Source of the DNA: Gammaproteobacteria bacterium MedPE
GTDB taxonomy: Bacteria > Pseudomonadota > Gammaproteobacteria > Enterobacterales > Psychrobiaceae
NCBI GenBank assembly: GCA_001874365.1
Contig: MPDF01000001.1
Span: forward strand, 19,224-83,223
DNA length: 64,000 bases
Reading direction: 5' to 3'
Below the pieces are notes generated by a model, which worked only from the letters and a program-made list of their open reading frames with translations, had not been told where the DNA came from and did no database searches. Positions 55,931 to 64,000 of this stretch are shown here, piece by piece (within the stretch, counting starts at the first letter, position 1; each line of letters begins with the position of its first letter). Made by a program: the position numbers and the translations under genes.

Positions 55931-57934
55931 TTACCAGAATTTTAAACGAGATAACAATGATATCTGTGGCGCTTGAGGGTTATTCAAATCATCGATCCGT
56001 CCCTCTATCGCGCCATATAACGACTCAGGGGGATAACAACCGTCGTGATCTAACACGCCAGCTGGTAGACTAAAGCCTAAACCAATGGCTTGCTCTATGT
56101 GGTCTACTGGAAAGATAGAAAATTGATTTGATTCAATCGCGTCTCGTATTTCTTGTGGCAGATTTAAATTAGGCACATTTGACGCAGGAATGATAACCCC
56201 TTGTTGCTTATCAAACCCGTTAGCTTTACACACATTATAAAAGCCGACAATTTTTTCATTGACGCCGCCAATGGCTAAGATATTACCAAATTGATCCATG
56301 GCACCTGTTACTGCAATCCCTTGATTAAGCGGCTTTTGCGCAAAGGCTGACAATAAACACAACAAACTAGCCATCGCTGCGCTATCGCCGTCGATACCTT
56401 GATAAGATTGCTCAAATACAAGATTTGCATCAAGTGGAATTTCATCGTCCATTGCAAATTTTTGATGGAGATAAGAGGTCAAAATTGCAACGCCTTTAGC
56501 GTGAATATTACCTGCTTGATCGACTTTACGTTCTACATCGCCAATATCACCATCGCCGTAATAAACAGCCGCGGTTACTCTAGAAGGTTCACCAAAGCTA
56601 TCTAAATCCGTGTCTAATACTGATAAGGCATTGATTTGACCGATTTGTTGACCATCAGTTACCAATAAAAGCTGCTTATCCTTGATAGCTTCAAAGCTGT
56701 ATTGTGCTATACGGTTTTTACGATGATTAAAGGCATCAATGGCTTGTAAAATATGCTCACTATCAATTTTTGATTTATCTTGTGCAAAAACTTGCGCTTG
56801 TTGAATTAATGATTTGAACATCGCGCTATCTAGTGACATTCGTTGTTGATGTTCAATTAAGAACGATGAGTAATTCATCAGTGCTACTAATGCGTCACTG
56901 GTTAAATCTACACAGTTGGCGCGACGAGCGATGTTTTGTAAATAACCGGCGTATTTAACAAAGTCTTGCTCGTTTTCCAACGCAAATTGGTGATTTACTT
57001 CAGCGATAAGAGGAAATAGCTGAATAATATCAGGATCTAAATCTAGGAGGCCTTTGTAAGACAATGCATCGCCCACGAGAATAATCTGAGTTTTTAAATC
57101 AATCGCTTGTGGATCGAGCCAATGATTAGCACTGGTCCATTTTATTTGGCGATCAAATAATGAAGACTTTAACTCAAACCACAATTGTGGGTTTTCTAAT
57201 AGGCGATCACTAGGTAAAACAAGTACGCCACCATTGGCTTGATGAAGCAATCCTGGTTGTAATAAGTGATGGTTAGCGACCGTCGTGCCTTGCTCAGTAA
57301 TATGAGCAATATCACCGAACAGTTTAACGCTGTCCGGATTGTCACAAAAAACAATTGGAAAGGTATCATCGGCTTGATGAGTCACAAAGTTATTGACCAA
57401 GATGGGATGGCTTAACGCATAACCATTATCAAGCTGCTTAGCTAAATCATTTAAAAACGTCAGCACCTTAGGTAAACGTTTAAAGACTTTTAGTAGTGGT
57501 GCTAATTCGTCACTAAAAAATTTTGTATCACTCTCGGGTTTCTCTGTGGTCAAACTGCTAGCGCGCTTGAGCCACGAGTGAACCAAACGGCTAAACTTAA
57601 TTCCTTGACCCTGTGGTAAATTCAAACAAATTGGCGTGCGGGCATTGGTTACATCTTCACAATATACGACGTCAAATACGTTATCAGTCACCAGCGGGTT
57701 GGACAGCAATAGCTCTCTAATGAGGGCTTTAGAGTCGATAGCAGGATAGCCTAGAACCATCATATGTTGTTCGCTACATTGCGGCGTAGAGAAAAACGTG
57801 AAGGCATTTTGTGCGCGTTCTTGCCCTAAACTTAGGCCGACGGCATCTAGCCATGAATGATTCTCTAACAGGGTTTTCGCATGCTGCTGATCAAATCCTA
57901 ATTGCTGTTTGGTTAACCCTGCTACTTTATTCAA
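55931..57934 (-). CDS. Lon-protease-family protein, YcbZ-like
   Basis: 667 residues. The C-terminal Lon-type serine protease domain is clear: the nucleophile lies in GIDGDSAAMASLLCLLSAFA and the Lys in GGVNEKIVGFYNVC, with the preceding GDIGDVERKVDQAG. The ATPase-like part has LLHQANGGVLVLPSDRLLENP, resembling the Walker B/sensor region of archaeal LonB-like proteins, but the place of the P-loop reads VLGYPAIDSKALIREL and lacks GKS/T, so ATP use is doubtful. Next to fabA as E. coli ycbZ is. Biological role not established. Confidence 0.88.
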   Translation of the reverse strand: MNKVAGLTKQQLGFDQQHAKTLLENHSWLDAVGLSLGQERAQNAFTFFSTPQCSEQHMMVLGYPAIDSKALIRELLLSNPLVTDNVFDVVYCEDVTNARTPICLNLPQGQGIKFSRLVHSWLKRASSLTTEKPESDTKFFSDELAPLLKVFKRLPKVLTFLNDLAKQLDNGYALSHPILVNNFVTHQADDTFPIVFCDNPDSVKLFGDIAHITEQGTTVANHHLLQPGLLHQANGGVLVLPSDRLLENPQLWFELKSSLFDRQIKWTSANHWLDPQAIDLKTQIILVGDALSYKGLLDLDPDIIQLFPLIAEVNHQFALENEQDFVKYAGYLQNIARRANCVDLTSDALVALMNYSSFLIEHQQRMSLDSAMFKSLIQQAQVFAQDKSKIDSEHILQAIDAFNHRKNRIAQYSFEAIKDKQLLLVTDGQQIGQINALSVLDTDLDSFGEPSRVTAAVYYGDGDIGDVERKVDQAGNIHAKGVAILTSYLHQKFAMDDEIPLDANLVFEQSYQGIDGDSAAMASLLCLLSAFAQKPLNQGIAVTGAMDQFGNILAIGGVNEKIVGFYNVCKANGFDKQQGVIIPASNVPNLNLPQEIRDAIESNQFSIFPVDHIEQAIGLGFSLPAGVLDHDGCYPPESLYGAIEGRIDDLNNPQAPQISLLSRLKFW

Positions 57935-58005
57935 CGACGACTTCCTTCTAACTAATTATCTGTTTCTATTAAACTTATCACGCATCAACATCTTATGGCT
58001 AGCAG

Positions 58006-59208
58006 TTATCGTACGGTAACGGCCAAACCTTTTAAGTAAAATCCTTCAGGAAAAGTACTGGCAATAGGATGATCTGATGCTTGAGATAGACGTGCAATGA
58101 TTTGGGCATCGCGTTTAGCATCAAGCGCTGCATCGGCGACAATTTTTTGGAATAAATCACTCGCCATTAACCCTGAACACGAATAGGTTAATAGTGTGCC
58201 GCCAGGATTAAGTAGTTGCATCGCCACCATATTGATGTCTTTATAACCGCGGCAAGCGCCATTGAGCTGAGATTTGTTATCAGCAAATTTTGGCGGATCT
58301 AAAATAATCACATCAAAGGTTTTGCCTTCGTCACGATAGCGACGTAGCAATTTAAATACGTCTGCTTGCACGAAATCGACTTTAGACATGTCCAATTGAT
58401 TGATTTCAATGTTCTGCTTAGCGATATCAAGGGCGCTTTGTGAGAGATCAACATTGGTAAAATGCTTGGCGCCTTCTTTCATAGCGTAGATACCGAAGGT
58501 ACCGGTATAACTAAAACAGTTCAAGACGGTTTTGTCTTTACAGAAACTGCCTGCGATTCGGCGATTATCCCGTTGGTCAAAATAAAATCCAGTTTTGTGA
58601 CCGCCTGTGATGTCAACCAAAATATCAACACCGTTTTCTTTCACTAATGTTAGCGCCGCAGGTTCATCACCTTTAACTAACCCTTTAGTCGGCTCAAGTC
58701 CTTCTTTTTTACGCACGTCAACATCAGAGCGATCATAAATATTGTGCTCAGGGTAAAGTGCATCAAGCGCTGCAATAATATGATGACGGTTGTACTCTGC
58801 TCCGGCGCTAAGTAACTGACAAACAAGTGTGTGATCATAGTGATCAATAGTAATGCCAGGTAAATAGTCAGATTCTGCAGCCACTAAACGAAAACCGGTT
58901 AGCTGTTGATCTTTGATAAGCGCGGTTCTGGCTTGTGCTGCTGCGCTAATACGCTGTTTGAAAAATTCAACATCGATGGCAACATTAGGCTCAAAAGACC
59001 AAATACGAACGCGAATTTGTGACTCTGGTGAATAAGCACCAGCGGCTAACCATTTACCTTGTGCATCAAGAATATCAACGGTCTCGCCCAATTCAGGCTT
59101 GCCTTTAACTGACTTTATCGCCATTGAAAATATCCAAGGATGACGGCGATTTAACGCTTTTTCGCGACCGGGTTTTAAAATAATTGAAGCGTTGTTTGAC
59201 TGTTGCAT
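58006..59208 (-). CDS. rlmI: 23S rRNA m5C1962 methyltransferase RlmI
   Basis: SAM-dependent cytosine-C5 methyltransferase. 400 residues. N-terminal PUA domain ([25 protein letters not shown]), middle domain [23 protein letters not shown]-binding motifs [19 protein letters not shown] and [14 protein letters not shown], and the catalytic Cys region [13 protein letters not shown]. Start MQQSNNAS at 59208, divergent from pheS over 324 bp. Confidence 0.94.
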   Translation of the reverse strand: MQQSNNASIILKPGREKALNRRHPWIFSMAIKSVKGKPELGETVDILDAQGKWLAAGAYSPESQIRVRIWSFEPNVAIDVEFFKQRISAAAQARTALIKDQQLTGFRLVAAESDYLPGITIDHYDHTLVCQLLSAGAEYNRHHIIAALDALYPEHNIYDRSDVDVRKKEGLEPTKGLVKGDEPAALTLVKENGVDILVDITGGHKTGFYFDQRDNRRIAGSFCKDKTVLNCFSYTGTFGIYAMKEGAKHFTNVDLSQSALDIAKQNIEINQLDMSKVDFVQADVFKLLRRYRDEGKTFDVIILDPPKFADNKSQLNGACRGYKDINMVAMQLLNPGGTLLTYSCSGLMASDLFQKIVADAALDAKRDAQIIARLSQASDHPIASTFPEGFYLKGLAVTVR

Positions 59209-60512
<1,304 letters not shown>

Positions 60513-60521
60513 GGTTATCAC

Positions 60522-62909
60522 ATGAAATTTAGTGAATCATGGCTACGTGAGTGGGTTAACCCTAGCGTAAGTAGCGAAGAATTATCGGCCCAATTAACAA
60601 TGGCTGGCTTAGAAGTCGATGATATCGAGCCAGTTGCTGCTGAGTTTACCAACGTTGTTGTTGGTGAAGTCGTTGAGTGCGGTCAGCACCCTGATGCAGA
60701 TAAATTACAAGTTACCAAGATTAACGTTGGTGAAGAAGAGCTTGTCGATATCGTTTGTGGCGCAAAAAACTGTCGCCAAGGTTTAAAAGTTGCAGTAGCT
60801 AAAGTTGGTGCCGTATTACCGGGCGACTTTAAAATTAAGAAAGCGAAACTTCGCGGACAACCGTCATTTGGTATGCTGTGTTCGTTTAGCGAATTAGGCA
60901 TGGCGGATGAAAGTGATGGCATTTTAGAACTGCCATTAGACGCGCCAATTGGTACAGATGTCAGAGAGTATCTTTCATTAAATGATGTATCTATTGATGT
61001 TGATTTAACGGCTAATCGCGCCGATTGTCTAGGTATTAAAGGTTTAGCGCGTGAAGTTGCTGTGCTTAACAATATTGATGTTACTGCACCGGCGATCACA
61101 CCTGTTGACGTAACTATTGAAGATAGTGTTGCGATTAAACTAAGCGCACCTGAGTCATGTCCGCGTTATCTTGGTCGTGTAATTAAAGGTATTGACGTTA
61201 AAGCAGCGACACCATTGTGGATGAGCGAAAAACTACGTCGTAGTGGCGTTCGAAGCATCGATGCTGTGGTTGACGTGACTAACTACGTATTGCTTGAATT
61301 GGGTCACCCAATGCACGCCTTTGATTTATCGGCAATTGACGGTGGTATCGATGTACGCATGCCAACAGCCGCTGAAAAGCTAACATTGTTAGACGGCAAC
61401 GAAGTGACGCTTAACGATGATACATTAGTGATTGCAGATGATAACAAAGCATTAGCGATGGCTGGTATTTTTGGCGGTGAAAGCAGTGGTGTTAACGATT
61501 CAAGTGAAGATATTTTCTTAGAAAGTGCGTTCTTCGGTAAATTGGCCATTGCGGGCCAAGCACGTAAATACGGTTTACATACCGATGCTTCTCATCGTTA
61601 CGAGCGCGGTGTTGATCCTAAACTGCAATTTGATGCAATGGAGCGCGCAACACAGCTATTACTAGAAATCGTTGGTGGTCAAGCTGGCCCAATCGTTGAA
61701 GCGGTAGCGACAGAGCATTTGCCAACGTCAAACAGCATTGAATTACGCCGCAGTCGTTTAGATCGCATTATTGGTATTTCAATTGACAGTGACAAAGTGA
61801 CAGAGATCCTAACGCGTTTAGGAATCGACACTGTTGTTAGCGATAGTGGCTGGACTTGTCAGTCGCCATCATACCGCTTTGATATCAATATTGAGTCTGA
61901 TCTTATTGAAGAAGTGGCGCGTGTATACGGCTACAACAATATTCCTAACGAGTCGCCAGCGGGTATGTTGGTCATGAGTGAGCACAAAGAGCAAGCGTTA
62001 AGTGTCAATAACTTACGCAATGCGATGGTGGCCCGCGGTTTTAATGAAGCCATTACTTATAGCTTTGTTGATCCCAAGAAACAGCAAGTGTTATTCCCAG
62101 AGCTTGCGGCAAAAGTGTTACCACACCCGATCTCTGCTGATATGTCAGTGATGCGCGTTAGTTTGTGGACAGGATTGATTCAAGCCGTTAGCAATAACCA
62201 AAAACGCCAACAAGGCCGTGTTCGTTTGTTTGAGACAGGTTTACGTTTCTATCCAAATGAAGCAAGTGAACATGGAATTTCACAAGATCCGATGATTGCA
62301 GGTGTTATTGCTGGTGGTATTAGTGACGAGCATTGGGACTTAGAGTCTCGCGCAGCAGACTTCTTTGATCTTAAAGGTGACTTAGAAGCGCTGATGGAAT
62401 TAACCGCTGATATTGACCAATTTGAATTTAAAAAAGCCAACATTGATGCGCTACACCCTGGTCAATCGGCAGAAATTTTCGTTAACGATGAGTCAGTTGG
62501 CTTCATAGGAGCCATTCATCCACAGCATGAAAAGGCGCTTGGCCTCAATGGTCGTACCATTGTTTTTGAGATTACTCAAGCCGCTCTTTTACAAAGAAAA
62601 TTGCCTGAATCCGTTGCCCAGTCTAAGTTTCCAGCTAACCGCCGAGACATTGCTCTCGTCGTCAAAGAAGACGTGAATGCAAAAGAAGTTATAAAAAGCA
62701 TACAAAATGTTGGCGAAAATCAGTTAGTTGGCATAAACTTGTTTGATGTATACCGCGGTCAAGGTATCGAAGAAGGTTACAAGAGCTTAGCAATTGCATT
62801 AATTTTGCAAGACGCGACTCGAACGTTAGAAGACAAAGACATTGCATTGGTTGTCGAAAAAGCAGTCAAAGCAGCTAATGATTCATTTGATGCAACTTTA
62901 AGAGACTAG
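60522..62909 (+). CDS. pheT: phenylalanyl-tRNA synthetase beta subunit
   Basis: 795 residues, full length. Domains in order: N-terminal tRNA-binding/EMAP-like domain (~40-150; [23 protein letters not shown]), B3/4 editing domain (~210-380; [13 protein letters not shown]), B5 domains, the catalytic-like core (~460-690), and the C-terminal FDX-ACB anticodon-binding domain ([17 protein letters not shown]). ihfA follows 3 bp after its stop, the conserved pheS-pheT-ihfA operon. Confidence 0.98.
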   Translation: MKFSESWLREWVNPSVSSEELSAQLTMAGLEVDDIEPVAAEFTNVVVGEVVECGQHPDADKLQVTKINVGEEELVDIVCGAKNCRQGLKVAVAKVGAVLPGDFKIKKAKLRGQPSFGMLCSFSELGMADESDGILELPLDAPIGTDVREYLSLNDVSIDVDLTANRADCLGIKGLAREVAVLNNIDVTAPAITPVDVTIEDSVAIKLSAPESCPRYLGRVIKGIDVKAATPLWMSEKLRRSGVRSIDAVVDVTNYVLLELGHPMHAFDLSAIDGGIDVRMPTAAEKLTLLDGNEVTLNDDTLVIADDNKALAMAGIFGGESSGVNDSSEDIFLESAFFGKLAIAGQARKYGLHTDASHRYERGVDPKLQFDAMERATQLLLEIVGGQAGPIVEAVATEHLPTSNSIELRRSRLDRIIGISIDSDKVTEILTRLGIDTVVSDSGWTCQSPSYRFDINIESDLIEEVARVYGYNNIPNESPAGMLVMSEHKEQALSVNNLRNAMVARGFNEAITYSFVDPKKQQVLFPELAAKVLPHPISADMSVMRVSLWTGLIQAVSNNQKRQQGRVRLFETGLRFYPNEASEHGISQDPMIAGVIAGGISDEHWDLESRAADFFDLKGDLEALMELTADIDQFEFKKANIDALHPGQSAEIFVNDESVGFIGAIHPQHEKALGLNGRTIVFEITQAALLQRKLPESVAQSKFPANRRDIALVVKEDVNAKEVIKSIQNVGENQLVGINLFDVYRGQGIEEGYKSLAIALILQDATRTLEDKDIALVVEKAVKAANDSFDATLRD

Positions 62910-62912
62910 AAT

Positions 62913-63209
62913 ATGGCCTTAACTAAAGCCGATATGGCAGAACATCTATTTGAAAATTTGGATTTTAGTAAAAAAGAAGCCAAGGAAATGGTAGAGCTAT
63001 TTTTTGAAGAGCTACGTGGCTGTTTAGAAAAGGGCGAGCAAATTAAACTATCAGGTTTCGGAAACTTTGATTTACGTGATAAAGCGGAGCGTCCAGGTCG
63101 TAACCCTAAGACCGGTGAAGACATTCCAATTTCTGCACGCCGTGTTGTAACCTTTAGAGCTGGTCAAAAGCTAAAAGCTCGCGTTGAGCAGCTTGAAGCA
63201 AAAGACTAA
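62913..63209 (+). CDS. ihfA: integration host factor alpha subunit
   Basis: 98-residue HU/IHF-family protein, partner of IhfB (47713). [35 protein letters not shown] matches the IhfA N-terminus, and the DNA arm is [32 protein letters not shown]. Co-transcribed with pheST, whose stop is 3 bp before its ATG. A 15-bp-stem hairpin follows. Confidence 0.98.
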   Translation: MALTKADMAEHLFENLDFSKKEAKEMVELFFEELRGCLEKGEQIKLSGFGNFDLRDKAERPGRNPKTGEDIPISARRVVTFRAGQKLKARVEQLEAKD

Positions 63210-63230
63210 TAGCCCTCTGAAAAGCTAGTT

Positions 63231-63264
63231 AAGTAAACGTCTAACTTCGGTTAGACGTTTACTT
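63231..63264 (+). terminator. terminator hairpin after ihfA
   Basis: Perfect 15-base arms (AAGTAAACGTCTAAC and complement) capped by a TTCG tetraloop. The T run after it is broken (TTGTGTTT). Confidence 0.75.
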
Positions 63265-63440
63265 GTGTTTGCTAATTAACCTTCTATACTGTGAATCAAT
63301 GTAGATTCATAGCACGTCATTTATTATTCTTATTTATCACTTCTTATCACTTTATTATTCTACTTCGCTAAAAGCTCGAATGTCGGAAGAGTTATCCCAA
63401 TTTGACTATCAAAATTTCGCTATGCACGCCGCTTCAAACT
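63265..63440. other. intergenic stretch, no gene seen
   Basis: First part of the 592 bp between ihfA and the chemotaxis gene. AT-rich; only a small inverted repeat TGAATC-N6-GATTCA near 63293-63310 was noticed. Confidence 0.4.
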
Positions 63441-63444
63441 TTTA

Positions 63445-63604
63445 ATACCAATTGCATTAAATAGGTGATCTGATTGTGCTAAGAGAAAATCGACAAGTAC
63501 AAGGTGCTCGAATGACTAATAGCCGGCTATTAGGATTGAGAGCAACGCAGTAATCGTTGATTTTAACCAGCACAAGTGGTCAGTCAATTAATACAATTGG
63601 TATA
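63445..63604. repeat. dispersed MITE-like repeat, copy C
   Basis: About 160 bp with the best-preserved ends: ATACCAATTGCATTAAAT on the left and TTAATACAATTGGTATA on the right. Internal blocks ATTGTGCTAAGAGAAAATCG, TACAAGGTGCTCGA and AGGATTGAGAGCAACGCAG match copy A. No coding capacity. Confidence 0.8.
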
Positions 63605-63765
63605 ATTATCGATATGATAGACAGCTACTAAAGGGGCTTTGCAAAGCTACTGCTGTTGGATTGAACTGGCACGCTACTCGCTATTATGGCGTCATTTTCG
63701 AATGAGAGTGCTTAGATGAAAGAATAAAAAGTATGGATAGACGATGAAGAGCGCGGAATATGCAA
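63605..63765. other. intergenic stretch before the chemotaxis gene, no gene seen
   Basis: Downstream side of both flanking genes (convergent). No ORF or clear motif. Confidence 0.4.
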
Positions 63766-63792
63766 CTGAGCAAGCCAAAGCGGCTTGCTCAG
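63766..63792 (-). terminator. hairpin downstream of the chemotaxis gene
   Basis: Perfect 11-base arms CTGAGCAAGCC and GGCTTGCTCAG with a 5-nt loop, just after the stop codon on the minus strand. No T run. Confidence 0.55.
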
Positions 63793-63800
63793 TCTGTATA

Positions 63801-64000
63801 CTAGACCTTGAACTGAGAAACAGCCTCGTTAAGTGCATTTGATTGTGCTGCTACTTCATGGCTCATTTCCGAGTTTTTATCCGATAATTCAGAGGTCTCG
63901 TCGGTGACGTCACGAATAGTTACAACATGCTTATTAACTTCGCTTGCTACCGCACTTTGCTGCTCAATCGCCGCAGCGACTGATTGGGCCATTCCTAAAA
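63801..64000 (-). CDS. methyl-accepting chemotaxis protein, C-terminal end (cut by window)
   Basis: Only the last ~66 residues are present; the frame is open to the window edge, so the ATG at 63992 is internal. The sequence MAQSVAAAIEQQSAVASEVNKHVVTIRD is the typical late signalling-domain helix of methyl-accepting chemotaxis proteins, ending with SNALNEAVSQFKV. Sensory domain and ligand cannot be seen. There is no C-terminal NWETF-type CheR/CheB tether. Confidence 0.88.
   Translation of the reverse strand, partial: LGMAQSVAAAIEQQSAVASEVNKHVVTIRDVTDETSELSDKNSEMSHEVAAQSNALNEAVSQFKV

Overview
The window is a stretch of chromosome from a marine-type gammaproteobacterium, most likely order Alteromonadales (Colwellia/Thalassotalea-like; this is inferred from gene content and order, not from a search). 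Pointers are the large NAD-dependent glutamate dehydrogenase next to pyrD-zapC, rlmKL-glutaredoxin-uup, a DUF3466 gene beside rmf, the block aroA-cmk-rpsA-ihfB-lapA-lapB-pyrF, and pheS-pheT-ihfA. Base composition is moderately AT-rich. No tRNA, rRNA or CRISPR array was seen.

Layout. 1-6.7 kb: 3' part of the glutamate dehydrogenase gene, pyrD, zapC, and a TonB-C-domain protein. 6.7-8.1 kb: intact IS4-family insertion sequence. 8.1-15.9 kb: porin, then the glycine cleavage genes, split into gcvH-gcvP (minus strand) and a divergent alanine/glycine symporter-gcvT pair (plus strand), with a shared palindrome in the 0.7 kb between them. 16-22.8 kb: rlmKL, a glutaredoxin-like gene, uup, a DUF3466 envelope protein and rmf. 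22.8-24.2 kb: a second, frameshifted IS4-family element. 24.3-35.1 kb: S-formylglutathione hydrolase, hrpA, an exported peroxiredoxin, a YfiR-domain sensor kinase without the usual phospho-acceptor His, a lipoprotein, an M17 aminopeptidase and the lysine exporter lysO. 35.4-43.6 kb: a seven-gene operon combining a branched-chain-type ABC importer with two acyl-CoA-ligase-family proteins. 43.7-50.4 kb: the aroA-to-pyrF housekeeping block. 50.5-63.2 kb: an acyl-CoA dehydrogenase, htpG with a sigma-32-type promoter, a GNAT acetyltransferase, fabA, a YcbZ/Lon-like protease, rlmI, pheST and ihfA. The right edge cuts a methyl-accepting chemotaxis gene.

The most striking signal is the pair of IS4-family elements. 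Each sits in the loop of what was a bidirectional intrinsic terminator between two convergent genes. The target duplication equals the terminator loop plus three base pairs of stem on each side (11 bp CGCTAAATGCG in one, about 10 bp in the other). Both elements carry a terminator-like hairpin facing the incoming transcript at each end, so they may replace the terminator they destroy while shielding their own transposase from read-through. A second theme is a dispersed short repeat (three copies, TACCAATT...AATTGGTA ends); one copy supplies the stop codon and last residues of a lipoprotein gene.
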